From Corynebacterium doosanense CAU 212 = DSM 45436 (lineage in GTDB: Bacteria; Actinomycetota; Actinomycetes; Mycobacteriales; Mycobacteriaceae), in the NCBI RefSeq assembly GCF_000767055.1, contig NZ_CP006764.1, forward strand, positions 434,001-498,000: DNA of 64,000 nucleotides, given 5' to 3'. Below are positions 9,201 through 18,313 of the stretch, one piece after another; positions within the stretch are counted from its first letter, which is position 1; each line of letters begins with the position of its first letter. Made by a program: the position numbers and the translations under genes. Under the pieces are notes generated by a model that ran no database searches, had not been told where the DNA came from, and was given only the letters and a program-made list of their open reading frames with translations.

Positions 9201-10096
9201 CGACACAGAAGCTGAAGATCGGCACGAGGGGATCGCTGCTCGCCACCACGCAGGCGGGGCACATGCGCGACGCGCTCATCGAGGCGGGACACGACGCCGA
9301 GCTCACCATCATCACCACCGCCGGCGACGTCAACATGGCGCCGGTCGAGCGCATCGGCGTCGGTGTGTTCACCCAGGCGCTGCGCGACGCCATGGCCTCG
9401 GGGGAGTGTGACCTCGCGGTGCACTCCTTCAAGGACCTGCCCACGGCCCCCGACGAACGATTCCACCTCGTCGTGCCCGTGCGGGAGGACAACCGGGAGG
9501 CGCTCATCGCCCGCGACGGACTCACCCTGGACGAACTGCCCCGCGGCGCGCGGGTGGGCACCTCCGCCCCGCGCCGGGTGTCGCAGCTGCGGGCCCAGCG
9601 CCCGGACCTGGACATCCGCCCGCTGCGCGGGAACATCGAGACGCGGATGGGCAAGGTCACCAGCGGCGAGCTCGACGCCGTGGTGCTCGCCTACGCCGGC
9701 CTGGTCCGCGTCGGCCTGCAGGAGCGGGCGACCCAGGTGTTCACCCCCGCGGAGCTCTACCCGGCGCCGGCCCAGGGGGCACTGGCTATCGAATGCCGCG
9801 CGGACGATGTCCGTGCGCGCGAGGCCATCGACACCCTGCTGGAGAGCGGGGCCTTCGACTGCGCCCGTGCCGAGCGCTGGGTGCTCGCCCGCCTGGAGGC
9901 CGGATGCACCGCCCCCGTGGCGGCATGGTCGACCCGCGCGGAGGACGGCACGATCCACCTGCGCGCCGGGGTCTTCGCCGTCGACGGTTCCGAACAGCTC
10001 ACCGCGGAAGCCACCGGCAGCGACGCCCACGCGCTGGGCGTCGAGGTGGCCGAGCGGCTGCTCGCCGACGGCGCCGCGGCCGTCATGGAGAAGTAG
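9197..10096 (+). CDS. hemC: Porphobilinogen deaminase (hydroxymethylbilane synthase)
   Basis: Joins four porphobilinogen units into hydroxymethylbilane. The dipyrromethane-cofactor cysteine is Cys237 in [11 protein letters not shown]. Substrate-binding motifs [20 protein letters not shown] and [10 protein letters not shown] are present. 299 aa. Translationally coupled to hemA through a 4-bp overlap. Confidence 0.95.
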   Translation: MTTQKLKIGTRGSLLATTQAGHMRDALIEAGHDAELTIITTAGDVNMAPVERIGVGVFTQALRDAMASGECDLAVHSFKDLPTAPDERFHLVVPVREDNREALIARDGLTLDELPRGARVGTSAPRRVSQLRAQRPDLDIRPLRGNIETRMGKVTSGELDAVVLAYAGLVRVGLQERATQVFTPAELYPAPAQGALAIECRADDVRAREAIDTLLESGAFDCARAERWVLARLEAGCTAPVAAWSTRAEDGTIHLRAGVFAVDGSEQLTAEATGSDAHALGVEVAERLLADGAAAVMEK

Positions 10097-10102
10097 CCCG
10101 CC

Positions 10103-10465
10103 ATGGCACGGCTGGATGTCCAGTCCGACCGGGTGCGTGTGCAGCTCTTCTGGTGGGAGAAGGCCGCCATCCGCCGCTCGCACCTGACCATTCCCCGCCG
10201 CGCCATCACCGGGGTCACCGTGGTCACCGACACCTGGGACGCCGTCGGCGAGGGCCGCTACGAGCAGTCCGCGAAGGTCCCCGGGCTGACCCGCTCGGGC
10301 ACGGTCGTGTCCGAGGACGGCAGCGGCGACCGCACCTTCGCCCTGTGCCACCGCCGCGGACCCGGCCTGGTTCTCCACCTGCAGGGGGCGACGTTCCGGC
10401 GCATCGTCCTGTCCACCCCGGGCCTGGCGGCGGCGGAGGAATACGCGGAGGCCATCGGCGCCTGA
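10103..10465 (+). CDS. Unknown 120-aa protein between hemC and hemD
   Basis: I do not recognise this family. The protein starts MARLDVQSDRVRVQLFWWEK, with alternating hydrophobic residues that suggest a small beta-sheet domain (ITGVTVVTD, GLVLHLQGATFRRIVL), and ends in a helix (GLAAAEEYAEAI). The layout is like a PH-type or membrane-edge domain, but this is only an impression. No signal or membrane segment is seen. It starts 6 bp after hemC with no strong RBS, so it is probably read through from hemC. Confidence 0.6.
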   Translation: MARLDVQSDRVRVQLFWWEKAAIRRSHLTIPRRAITGVTVVTDTWDAVGEGRYEQSAKVPGLTRSGTVVSEDGSGDRTFALCHRRGPGLVLHLQGATFRRIVLSTPGLAAAEEYAEAIGA

Positions 10466-10705
10466 TCCGGCCCGGGACGTGTTCCGGGCAGGCCGGTTGA
10501 CGTTTTTCTTTCTGGGGTCCCCTGCCCTATGGTTGTGGATACCACACGGCATCCACCACGGGTGGACATAGGCCCCCTTTAGCTGTAACCGCTGCTCACC
10601 GGGGTCGCCGCGAAAGACCGCCCCCGCTACGCCGACTGCTCGCCGTCTGCCGGGGTGCGCCCGCTGTGCGGGTGACCGACGCTTCCGAGACTAGAAAAGA
10701 TCCCC
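10466..10705 (+). promoter_or_regulatory. hemD upstream region with probable promoter
   Basis: No gene is seen here. A possible promoter is TTTCTT with TATGGT 17 bp downstream (-10 near 10525-10530), leaving a leader of about 170 nt before hemD. The leader has small inverted stretches (CCACCACGGGTGG near 10553; CCCGCTGTGCGGG near 10660). Nothing matches a riboswitch class I can name. Confidence 0.35.
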
Positions 10706-12469
10706 ATGACCCAGGCCCTCTCGACCCCCCGACGGGGGACGATCGTTTTCGTCGGCGCTGGACCGGGTAATCCCGATCTCCTCACGGTCCGCGCCCGCGA
10801 AGTGCTGGCGGACAACGCCATCGCCGTCACGGACGCCGATGTCTCCGCCGGAATCCGCGAGGTGGTGGCCGAGCACCTGCCCGTGCCCAAGGCCATAGTC
10901 GATGCCGCCGACGAAGCGTACGAGCGTCTCTGCGCCGAGGCCAAGGAGGCGGGCGCCCGGCGCAAGCCCGCCCGCCCAGCGGCCCCCACCGCCGCGGACA
11001 TCCGCGAAATCAGCGCGCAGGATCCGCAGCAGACCGTCGAGCTGCTCACGCAGGCGCTCGATGACGCGGCCGCGGCCCTCGCCCAGGGTGAGGGCACCGG
11101 AAACGTCGTCCGCCTGGTCGCCGGTAACCCGCTGACCAGCGACGGCGTCAAGGCCGAGATCGCCGCCGCCGCCGCCGCCGGCCTGGACTTCCAGGTCGTG
11201 CCCGGCATGTCGCTGCCGTCGACGGTCCCGTCCTTCGCCGGCATCGCGCTGGGTTCCACGTACACCGAGGCCAACGTCGGCGACGGCGACACGGACTGGG
11301 CCCAGCTCGCAGCGGCCCCCCAGCCGCTGGTGCTGCAGGCCACCGCGGACGATCTCCCCGTGATCGCCACGGAGCTGCTCGCGCAGGGTTTTGACCCCCA
11401 GACCCCGGCGTCGGTCACCGTCAACGGCACGACCCGACTGCAGCGCACCTACGACACCACGCTGGGCCTGCTGCCCAAGCTCAACGCCGACCTGCCGGGC
11501 CAGCTCGTGGTCACGTTCGGCACGGGTGTCGACGAACGCACGAAGTACTCCTGGTGGGAGAACCGCCCGCTGTACGGCTGGCGGGTGCTCGTTCCCCGCG
11601 CCAAGGACCAGGCCGCCGCGATGAGCGCCCGCCTGGCCACCTACGGCGCGATCCCGCAGTCGGTGCCGACCATCTCGGTCGAGCCGCCGCGCAACCCCGC
11701 GCAGATGGACCGGGCGATCCGGGGCATCATCGAGGGGCGTTACCAGTGGATTGTGTTCACCTCGGTCAACGCGGTGACCTCGGTGTGGGACAAGATCACC
11801 GAGCTCGGGCTGGATTCCCGTTCCTTCGCCGGTGTGCATCTCGCCGCGGTGGGGGAGAAGACGGCCCAGGCGGTGCTCGATCGCGGCCTGACCCCCGAGC
11901 TGCTGCCACCGAAGACGAAGCAGAACGCTGCCGGCCTCGTCGACGTGTTCCCGACCTACGTTGAGGAGATCGACCCGGTCTCCCGGGTGCTGCTGCCCCG
12001 CGCGGACATCGCCACGGACACGCTTGTCGACGGCCTGTCGGACCTGGACTGGGAGGTGGAGGACATCGTCGCCTACCGCACCGTCCGGGCCTCGCCCCCG
12101 TCGGTGGAGGTGCGCGACATGATCAAGTCCGGCGGCTTCGATGCCGTCTGTTTCACCTCCTCCTCCACGGCGAAGAACCTCGTCGGCATCGCCGGCAAGC
12201 CGCACCAGCGCACGATCATCGCGGCCATCGGCCCGATGGCCGCGGCCACGGCCAGAGAGCTCGGCCTGCGGGTCGACGTCGTCCCCGATGTCGCGGACAT
12301 GGAGCACCTTGTCGATGCGCTGGCCGAGCACGTCGCCGAGCTGCGCTCTGCCGGGCAGCTGCCGCCGGCGCGGAAGAAACGACGCGCGCGTCGAAAAGCG
12401 ACCGACGAGGGTGCGGCCGGAGAGACCGAGCTCGAGCCGGAAGGCTCGGACGGCTCCCGGAGCGCCTGA
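10706..12469 (+). CDS. hemD: Uroporphyrinogen-III synthase with N-terminal methyltransferase-like domain
   Basis: A 587-aa fusion. Residues 1-250 resemble the tetrapyrrole (SUMT/CobA) methylase fold: IVFVGAGPGNPDLLTVRARE, LVAGNPLTSDGV, VVPGMSLPST. Residues about 285-545 are uroporphyrinogen-III synthase (WRVLVPRAKDQAAAMSARL, WIVFTSVNAV, VCFTSSSTAKNLVG), which closes hydroxymethylbilane to uroporphyrinogen III. The methylase half is diverged: the usual second motif after LLT is changed and a low-complexity insert follows (EAKEAGARRKPARPAAP). It may no longer methylate. The C-terminus is basic, then acidic. This fusion is normal for Corynebacterium and Mycobacterium. Confidence 0.9.
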   Translation: MTQALSTPRRGTIVFVGAGPGNPDLLTVRAREVLADNAIAVTDADVSAGIREVVAEHLPVPKAIVDAADEAYERLCAEAKEAGARRKPARPAAPTAADIREISAQDPQQTVELLTQALDDAAAALAQGEGTGNVVRLVAGNPLTSDGVKAEIAAAAAAGLDFQVVPGMSLPSTVPSFAGIALGSTYTEANVGDGDTDWAQLAAAPQPLVLQATADDLPVIATELLAQGFDPQTPASVTVNGTTRLQRTYDTTLGLLPKLNADLPGQLVVTFGTGVDERTKYSWWENRPLYGWRVLVPRAKDQAAAMSARLATYGAIPQSVPTISVEPPRNPAQMDRAIRGIIEGRYQWIVFTSVNAVTSVWDKITELGLDSRSFAGVHLAAVGEKTAQAVLDRGLTPELLPPKTKQNAAGLVDVFPTYVEEIDPVSRVLLPRADIATDTLVDGLSDLDWEVEDIVAYRTVRASPPSVEVRDMIKSGGFDAVCFTSSSTAKNLVGIAGKPHQRTIIAAIGPMAAATARELGLRVDVVPDVADMEHLVDALAEHVAELRSAGQLPPARKKRRARRKATDEGAAGETELEPEGSDGSRSA

Positions 12470-12479
12470 GCGGTTCCGT

Positions 12480-12485
12480 TAGGAT
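12480..12485 (+). promoter_or_regulatory. -10 box of hemB
   Basis: TAGGAT about 59 nt before the proposed hemB start would place transcription near 12492, within the hemD-hemB gap. Confidence 0.45.
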
Positions 12486-12538
12486 GGGGCGGCAACTGAT
12501 TTCCGATCGCCCCTGACTCCTGAAGGATCTGAACGGCC

Positions 12539-13555
12539 ATTAACGCTTCACACCCCCCGCAACTCCCTGTCTCCACCCCGCTCCGTCGCCCCCGCCGCCT
12601 GCGCACCACCCCGGCGATGCGGAGACTGACGTCGGAGACGAGGCTGCACCCCGCTGACCTCATCCTCCCGATGTTCGTCGCCGACGGCATCACCGAGGCG
12701 CGGGAGATCTCCTCGATGCCCGGGGTCCACCAGCACACGCTGGACTCGCTCAAGAGTGCGGTCTCCGAGGCACTCGAGGTGGGCGTGCGCTGCGTGGATC
12801 TGTTCGGGGTCCCGCTGGACAGCGACAAGGACGCCGAGGGCAGCGAGTCGTGGAACCCGGACGGCGTGCTCAACGTCGCGGTCCGCGCGCTGCGCGAGGA
12901 GTTCGGCGACGACCTCCTCGTCATGGCCGACACCTGCCTGGACGAGTTCACCGACCACGGTCACTGCGGCGTGGTCGTCGACGGCGTCGTGGACAACGAC
13001 CGCACACTGGAGCTCTACCAGAAGATGGCCGTGGCCCAGGCGGACGCGGGCGCCCACCTGGTCAGCCCCAGCGGCATGATGGACGGGCAGGTCCTGGCCA
13101 TCCGCGAGGCTCTCGACGACGCCGGCCATCAGGACGTGGCCATCATGGCCTACTCCGCCAAGTACGCCTCCGCCTTCTTCGGCCCGTTCCGCGAGGCCGT
13201 CGGTTCCTCCCTGCGGGGAGATCGACGCACCTACCAGCAGGATCCCGCGAACTACCGGGAATCCATGCTCGAGACCCAGCTGGACATCGACGAGGGCGCG
13301 GACTTCGTCATGGTCAAACCCGCCCTGCCGTATCTCGACGTGCTCGCCGGGGTCGCCGAGATGTCCCCGGTCCCCGTGGCGGCCTACCAGGTCTCCGGCG
13401 AATACGCGATGATCGAGGCGGCCGGGCGCAACGGGTGGATCGACCGCGACGCCGTGATGATGGAGTCCCTGACCTCCATCAAACGTGCGGGTGCGAACCA
13501 GATCCTCACCTACTTCGCCGTCGACGCGGCCAAGAAACTGCGGCAGGAATCGTGA
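12539..13555 (+). CDS. hemB: Porphobilinogen synthase (delta-aminolevulinic acid dehydratase)
   Basis: Condenses two 5-aminolevulinate molecules. Active-site lysines lie in YSAKYAS and VKPALPYLD. The metal region reads [14 protein letters not shown]: two of the three zinc cysteines remain and the middle one is Asp. The first ATG (12617) would remove the conserved N-terminal arm motif [12 protein letters not shown], which is clearly encoded upstream in frame. An in-frame stop at 12530 leaves only ACG or ATT as starts. ATT at 12539 has AAGGA 11 nt upstream and is chosen here. If only ATG starts are accepted, use 12617 (312 aa). The stop overlaps the next gene by 4 bp. Confidence 0.85.
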   Translation: MNASHPPQLPVSTPLRRPRRLRTTPAMRRLTSETRLHPADLILPMFVADGITEAREISSMPGVHQHTLDSLKSAVSEALEVGVRCVDLFGVPLDSDKDAEGSESWNPDGVLNVAVRALREEFGDDLLVMADTCLDEFTDHGHCGVVVDGVVDNDRTLELYQKMAVAQADAGAHLVSPSGMMDGQVLAIREALDDAGHQDVAIMAYSAKYASAFFGPFREAVGSSLRGDRRTYQQDPANYRESMLETQLDIDEGADFVMVKPALPYLDVLAGVAEMSPVPVAAYQVSGEYAMIEAAGRNGWIDRDAVMMESLTSIKRAGANQILTYFAVDAAKKLRQES

Positions 13556-14112
13556 GCACCGCAGCAGACCTCGGCACAAAACGCCCCGAGGCCGTCCGGC
13601 TGGCCATCACCACGTGGGCCGTGGCCCTGGCCGTGGAGCTGGTCCACCAGATCACCCAGATCACCATGTCGGTCCTCGATCCGGCCGAGCTCACCGCCGC
13701 GGCGCGGGAATCCGCGGAGTCTGCGGGAACGAGCGTCGAGGGCGCCAGCGACACGCTGATCGAACTCACGGTCTACGGCTCCATCGCCCTCATGGGCCTG
13801 ATCAGCCTGCTGGTCCTCGTCGGGTTGGCGGTCGCGCTGCGGTTCTACGCCTCGCGCCATCGGCTGGCCGACGGCTCGCGCCGCCTGCTCATGGTGTTCT
13901 CGTTGTACTTCGGGCTCCGCGGCCTGCTGGTCTTCGCCGGCGGCACGATAAGCCCGGGGGTCCCCGTCTGGCTCATGCTTCTCGACGGCTCCCTCCAGCT
14001 CATCGTCGCCGTCGCCGCAGTCCTCGGCCTGGTGTTCTCCGGCCGCAAGGAGTCGGTGGACTACCTCGCTTCGACCGCCCCCACCGACGCCGACACACCC
14101 GCCCGGAAATAG
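13552..14112 (+). CDS. Conserved membrane protein (Rv0513-like)
   Basis: Function unknown. 186 aa with four hydrophobic segments: about 19-39, 68-92, 108-130 and 136-158. A hydrophilic periplasmic-looking loop lies between the first two. GTG start inside the hemB stop (GTGA overlap), so it is co-translated with hemB. A membrane protein sits at this place in M. tuberculosis too (Rv0513). A link to heme export or delivery can only be guessed from position. Confidence 0.7.
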   Translation: MSTAADLGTKRPEAVRLAITTWAVALAVELVHQITQITMSVLDPAELTAAARESAESAGTSVEGASDTLIELTVYGSIALMGLISLLVLVGLAVALRFYASRHRLADGSRRLLMVFSLYFGLRGLLVFAGGTISPGVPVWLMLLDGSLQLIVAVAAVLGLVFSGRKESVDYLASTAPTDADTPARK

Positions 14113-14125
14113 AGGAGAGACCACC

Positions 14126-14584
14126 ATGTCGATGTTCCCCAGCCCCCTCGGGCGCGAGTACAACCCGGGCCACAGCACCGGGGAGTCCGGTGGCCCCACC
14201 CCGCGGCCGATGCGCTGGGGATTCGGGCTCGCGGTCCTGGCCGCCGTGGTCATGCTGGTGACCGGCATGGTCCTGCTCAGCTCGGTGGGCACCTCCCGCA
14301 CCGAGGTGCCGGACGAGGTGGTGGACACCTACATCATGAATCAGCGCATCGTCGCGTGGGGCAACCTCGTGGGCGGGCTGGCGCTGGCGGCGCTGTCGCC
14401 GCAGCTGCTGAAGGGCCGCTACCGCGGGTGGTGGGCGGGATTCCTCGTCGCATCCATCGTGGTCAACGCGCTCGGCCTCTTCGTCCGGGTGTCCGGCCCG
14501 GCGTCGCTGGTGATCATCGCGCTGCTGGCCTTCGCCGCGGTGTTCGCCTACCGACCGGCATGCAACCGCTTCGTCCGGCGGTAG
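14126..14584 (+). CDS. Small membrane protein in the heme operon
   Basis: A 152-aa protein of unknown function with four likely membrane segments (about 30-52, 76-95, 103-122 and 125-142). The N-terminal tail contains LGREYNPGHSTGESGG. RBS GAGGAGAG precedes the ATG by about 6 nt. It sits between two other membrane genes in the same direction as hemB and hemE and is likely co-transcribed. Confidence 0.65.
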   Translation: MSMFPSPLGREYNPGHSTGESGGPTPRPMRWGFGLAVLAAVVMLVTGMVLLSSVGTSRTEVPDEVVDTYIMNQRIVAWGNLVGGLALAALSPQLLKGRYRGWWAGFLVASIVVNALGLFVRVSGPASLVIIALLAFAAVFAYRPACNRFVRR

Positions 14585-14602
14585 GGAGTAGCATTCCGGA
14601 GC

Positions 14603-17224
14603 ATGTCCACAGATGATCTCCGGGTCAGCGACGACGTCACCTGCGCCATCGACGACGCGCGGAACGCCGCACGTGCCGCCGGTCTGTTCTCCGGCGATGA
14701 CACCGACCGCGAGCTCGATTCCTCCCGCAACATCTCCTACGCCTTCGAACTCACGGGTCTGCGCTCCGCGGCCGATCTCGGGGAGATAGAGGCCGCCCTC
14801 GGTCGCCTGCCCGGCGTGCGCGCCCGGATCGTCTATCCCTCGGCGACCGCCTACCTCACCGCGCCCGAGACGGTGTCGCTGGAGAAGCTGGTGGCGGTGC
14901 TGGCGGAGTTCGGCGTGGACGCGGTCCTCACGGACTCATCCCTGCGCCGTCGCCTGTTGACCCCGAGCCAGCTGCACGGCCCGGATTCCCGGTTGTCCGA
15001 TCCGGCGCGGCTCCGCAAGATGCCGGGCAGCACCCGTCGGCACCTGGCGGAGGAGGCCAGAGAGCTCCAGCGCGCACGCGCCGCCGGATTCCTCGACCAC
15101 AGCAGCAAGTACGGCGACCCGGACACCCACTCCGACGGCGACGTCCTCTACACGGCCAAGGAACTGGTCTCCCCGACGAGGTTCCTCGTCGCCCTGGTCC
15201 TCTCGGTCCCCGTCGTGGCCATGATGTACTCGCAGGCCCTGCAGTTCGACGGTTGGCAGTGGTGGTCGCTGGGCCTGGCCACCCCCGTGGTCACCTGGTG
15301 CGCGCTGCCCTTCCACCGGGCCCTGGTCGGCGGCATCCGCCGTGGCATCTCGGCCCTCGACGGCGCCAGCGCGGTGGCCATCATCGTGGCCTACCTGTGG
15401 TCGCTCATCGTCCTGGCCTTCACCGGGGTGGGTGAGCTGGGCTGGCACTCGAGCCCGACGTGGTTCGCCTTCGACCACGGGGGAATCTCCGAGGGCGAGC
15501 TGTTTCTCGACGTCGCCTGCGTCATGACCGTCGTGCTGCTCGCGGGTCGTCTGGTGACCATGCGCAGCCACGCGAGCCTGCTCAAGCAGATGGAGGCCCG
15601 TCGCCCGTCGCCGACGCAGCCCGCCCTGGTGGCCAAACCCCACCATCGCTCGGGAAGCTCCCGGCCGGAGAAACTCACCCTCGGCGAGGTCAACGTCGGT
15701 GACGACGTCGTCGTCGGCGCGGGGCAGATCATCCCGGTCGACGGGGCGATCATCGGCGGCTCCTGCCACGTGTCCCCGGGCCTGGTGGACACCGAGTTCG
15801 AGGAGGGCCGGGAGGTCAAGGTCGGCTCGTACGTCTACGCCGGCACAAAGAACCGCGACGGCCGGATCAAGGTGCGCGTCGAACGCACCGGCCACGCGAC
15901 CCGGATGGCCGCGGTCCACCGCTGGGTGGAGGTGGCCAACTGGCGGCAGAACCAGGCCACGATGCTGTCCACGAAGTTCGCCTCCGTGCTCATCCCCGCG
16001 GCCGTCGCCATCGCCGTCACCGACTTCCTGCTGTGGTACCTCGTGACCGGCAACATCAACTCGGCCGTGGCCACCGCCCTGGCGGTCCTGGCCTCGGTGG
16101 CCCCGGTGGCCCTGGCGCTCTCGCCCGCGCTGGCGATCCGCCACGGCATCGAGGCCGCGGCGAGAAGCGGCGTCATGGTGCGTGACGGCTCCACGCTGCG
16201 CCGGCTCAACGAGGTGGACACCGCGATCTTCAACCGCCTGGGCACGCTGTCCAGCAACGAGATGCGGGTGGAGAATGTCGTCGCCGCGCGGGGCGAGCAC
16301 TCGGAACTGGTGCTCCGGGTCGCCGCCGCCCTGGCCATGGAATCCGGCCATCCGGCCTCGCAGGCGCTGGTGAAGGCGGCCCGGGCATCCAGGGACCGGG
16401 ACGACGAGGCGTCGACAAGCGCGAACGTCCCCCACTGGATCGATGTCAGCCGGGTGGAGCTCACCCCGGGCGGTGCCTTCACCGGCCTGGTGGAGCTGCC
16501 CATCGCGGACAGCGACGGCACCTACGTGCCGCGTCAGGTGGAGGCCATGCTGTGGCGCCCGCGCACGATGTCCGATCTCACCGGCACGCTCGCGGCCGCC
16601 GCGGTGTCGGGCGGCACCCCGTTCGTTGTGCGCTGGCAGGGGGTGGACCGGGGCGTGATCACGCTGCTGGACTCGACCCGCCCGGACGCGGAGAAGGGCA
16701 TCGAGCTGCTGGAGGAGCAGGGCGTGGAGACGATCATGCTCTCCCGCGACACCTACCCCGTGGCCAGGCGGTTCGCCGACCGGCTGGGCATCGACAACGT
16801 GCTCGCCGGCATCACCCGGGACGCCAAGGTCCGGGCCGTGCGCGGCGTGCACACGCAGGGCAAGACGGTGGCGATGATCGGCGACCTCACCGTGGTCGAG
16901 GCGATGCGCGCCGCCGACGTGGGCATCCTCATGGGTGAGACGGAGGCGCTGGACCTCAACAAGGAGGTCGGGCACGAGGGCGTCGACGTGGTCGTGCTGC
17001 CGGACACGGTCACCTCCGTGGCCCGGCTGCTGGCACACAGCCGCCGGATCTGCCGGATCATCGACCGCAACATGGTGCTCAGCTGGACCTACAACATCCT
17101 CGCCATCGGGGCGGCCGTGGCCGGCGTGCTCAACCCGATGGCGGCCACGCTGCTCATGATCGGATCGTCGTGGATCATCGAGAAACACTCCAATTCGGCG
17201 AGGACGTTTCCGCGGTTAGCGTGA
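14603..17224 (+). CDS. Catalytically degenerate P1B-type ATPase homologue
   Basis: An 873-aa protein with the full domain plan of a heavy-metal P-type ATPase: an HMA-like domain (about 45-125), paired membrane helices, an actuator domain (about 340-420), the M4-like helix, P/N domains and two last helices. Every catalytic motif is changed. The phosphorylation motif DKTGTLT reads NRLGTLS with Asn544 for Asp. TGES is replaced by SPGLVD (391-396), the metal-site CPC by APVALALSP (500-508) and GDGxND by GDLTVVEA (760-767). The HMA CxxC is absent. The HP motif (SGHPAS) remains. The reading frame is intact, so this looks like a conserved pseudo-enzyme, not a decayed gene. It lies between hemB and hemE, suggesting a heme- or metal-linked scaffold or sensor role (inference). 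Confidence 0.85.
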   Translation: MSTDDLRVSDDVTCAIDDARNAARAAGLFSGDDTDRELDSSRNISYAFELTGLRSAADLGEIEAALGRLPGVRARIVYPSATAYLTAPETVSLEKLVAVLAEFGVDAVLTDSSLRRRLLTPSQLHGPDSRLSDPARLRKMPGSTRRHLAEEARELQRARAAGFLDHSSKYGDPDTHSDGDVLYTAKELVSPTRFLVALVLSVPVVAMMYSQALQFDGWQWWSLGLATPVVTWCALPFHRALVGGIRRGISALDGASAVAIIVAYLWSLIVLAFTGVGELGWHSSPTWFAFDHGGISEGELFLDVACVMTVVLLAGRLVTMRSHASLLKQMEARRPSPTQPALVAKPHHRSGSSRPEKLTLGEVNVGDDVVVGAGQIIPVDGAIIGGSCHVSPGLVDTEFEEGREVKVGSYVYAGTKNRDGRIKVRVERTGHATRMAAVHRWVEVANWRQNQATMLSTKFASVLIPAAVAIAVTDFLLWYLVTGNINSAVATALAVLASVAPVALALSPALAIRHGIEAAARSGVMVRDGSTLRRLNEVDTAIFNRLGTLSSNEMRVENVVAARGEHSELVLRVAAALAMESGHPASQALVKAARASRDRDDEASTSANVPHWIDVSRVELTPGGAFTGLVELPIADSDGTYVPRQVEAMLWRPRTMSDLTGTLAAAAVSGGTPFVVRWQGVDRGVITLLDSTRPDAEKGIELLEEQGVETIMLSRDTYPVARRFADRLGIDNVLAGITRDAKVRAVRGVHTQGKTVAMIGDLTVVEAMRAADVGILMGETEALDLNKEVGHEGVDVVVLPDTVTSVARLLAHSRRICRIIDRNMVLSWTYNILAIGAAVAGVLNPMAATLLMIGSSWIIEKHSNSARTFPRLA

Positions 17225-17240
17225 GTGTGTGTCCGTACCC

Positions 17241-17246
17241 CATAAT
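17241..17246 (+). promoter_or_regulatory. -10 box of hemE
   Basis: CATAAT lies six bases before the ATG at 17253, which suggests a leaderless hemE-hemY transcript. Confidence 0.5.
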
Positions 17247-17252
17247 CGGGGT

Positions 17253-18311
17253 ATGAGCAGACGAGAGCTTGTCGACGCCCCCATCCTCGACACCGCCACC
17301 GGGCGCAGTCCGAAGCGCACCCCGGTGTGGTTCATGCGCCAGGCCGGGCGCTCGCTGCCGGAATACAAGGTGGCCCGCGAGGGAGTCTCCATGCTCGACT
17401 CCTGCTTCATGCCGGAGCTGCTCGCCGAGATCACCCTGCAGCCGGTGCGCCGGCACGACGTCGACGCTGCGATCCTCTTCTCCGACATCGTCGTCCCCCT
17501 CAAGGCCGCCGGCATCGGCGTGGAGATCGTCCCCGGCCGCGGGCCCGTCATGGACCGAGCCCTGAGCACGCGCGAAGACGTGGACAACCTGCCCGTCCTC
17601 GATTCCGAGGTCCCCGAGGTCGCCGACGGCATCCGCGGCGTGCTCGCGGAGCTGCGCGACGACCAGGCCCTCATCGGCTTTGTCGGCGCCCCGTTCACCC
17701 TGGCCAGCTACCTGGTCGAGGGCGGGCCGAGCAGGAACCACGAGCGCACCAAGGCCATGATGCACGGCGATCCGGGCACCTGGCACGCGCTCATGGAGCG
17801 CCTCGTGCCCACCATCACGTCCTTCCTGAAGACCCAGGTCGACGCGGGCATCGACGCCATGCAGCTCTTCGACTCCTGGGCGGGGTTCCTCACCGAGCGG
17901 GACTACCGCGAGTTTGTGCTGCCCTACTCCACCCGCATCCTGGCCGAGGTCGAGGGCGTGATCCCGCGCATCCACTTCGGCGTGAGCACCGGCGAGATCC
18001 TGGGCGCCATGTCCACCGCCGGCTCCGAGGTCATGGGGGTGGACTGGCGCGTGCCGCTGGATGTTGCCGCAGAGCGTATCGACGCCGCCTCCGGCCCGAC
18101 CGTCCTCCAGGGAAACCTCGACCCTGCCCTCCTCTTCGCCGGCACCGACGTGGTGCGCTCGGAGGTGCGCCGGATCAAGGAGGAGGCCGCGCGGGCCATC
18201 GCCGCCGGTCATGCCACCGGCCACATCTTCAACCTGGGTCACGGCGTCCTGCCCAACACCGACGCGGACGCCATCACGGAGGCCGTGTCCATCATTCACG
18301 AGGAGTCCTGA
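17253..18311 (+). CDS. hemE: Uroporphyrinogen decarboxylase
   Basis: Converts uroporphyrinogen III to coproporphyrinogen III. The signature WFMRQAGRSLPEY and catalytic region DIVVPLKAAG are present, as is GAPFTLASYLVEG. 352 aa. I chose the ATG at 17253, where a -10 box is correctly spaced; an in-frame GTG at 17229 would add eight residues. It ends 2 bp before hemY. Confidence 0.95.
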   Translation: MSRRELVDAPILDTATGRSPKRTPVWFMRQAGRSLPEYKVAREGVSMLDSCFMPELLAEITLQPVRRHDVDAAILFSDIVVPLKAAGIGVEIVPGRGPVMDRALSTREDVDNLPVLDSEVPEVADGIRGVLAELRDDQALIGFVGAPFTLASYLVEGGPSRNHERTKAMMHGDPGTWHALMERLVPTITSFLKTQVDAGIDAMQLFDSWAGFLTERDYREFVLPYSTRILAEVEGVIPRIHFGVSTGEILGAMSTAGSEVMGVDWRVPLDVAAERIDAASGPTVLQGNLDPALLFAGTDVVRSEVRRIKEEAARAIAAGHATGHIFNLGHGVLPNTDADAITEAVSIIHEES

Positions 18312-18313
18312 CC

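Noticed and set aside
10466..10705. Cobalamin or other riboswitch before hemD
   Set aside because: No conserved riboswitch core could be recognised; only small inverted stretches are present.
10691..12331. Minus-strand frame of 546 codons opposite hemD
   Set aside because: Shadow of hemD with no motifs and no start signal.
14936..17188. Long minus-strand open frame (750 codons) opposite the P-type ATPase homologue
   Set aside because: Composition is His/Arg/Gly-rich and lacks any recognisable domain; codon pattern fits the plus-strand gene.
14603..17224. Calling this gene a copper- or zinc-exporting ATPase
   Set aside because: The catalytic Asp, CPC, TGES and GDGxND motifs are all absent, so transport by the normal cycle is not expected.
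17327..18313. Extended frame upstream of hemY
   Set aside because: It is open only because it runs out of frame through hemE. The Rossmann motif right after TTG 18314 and the RBS fix the hemY start there.
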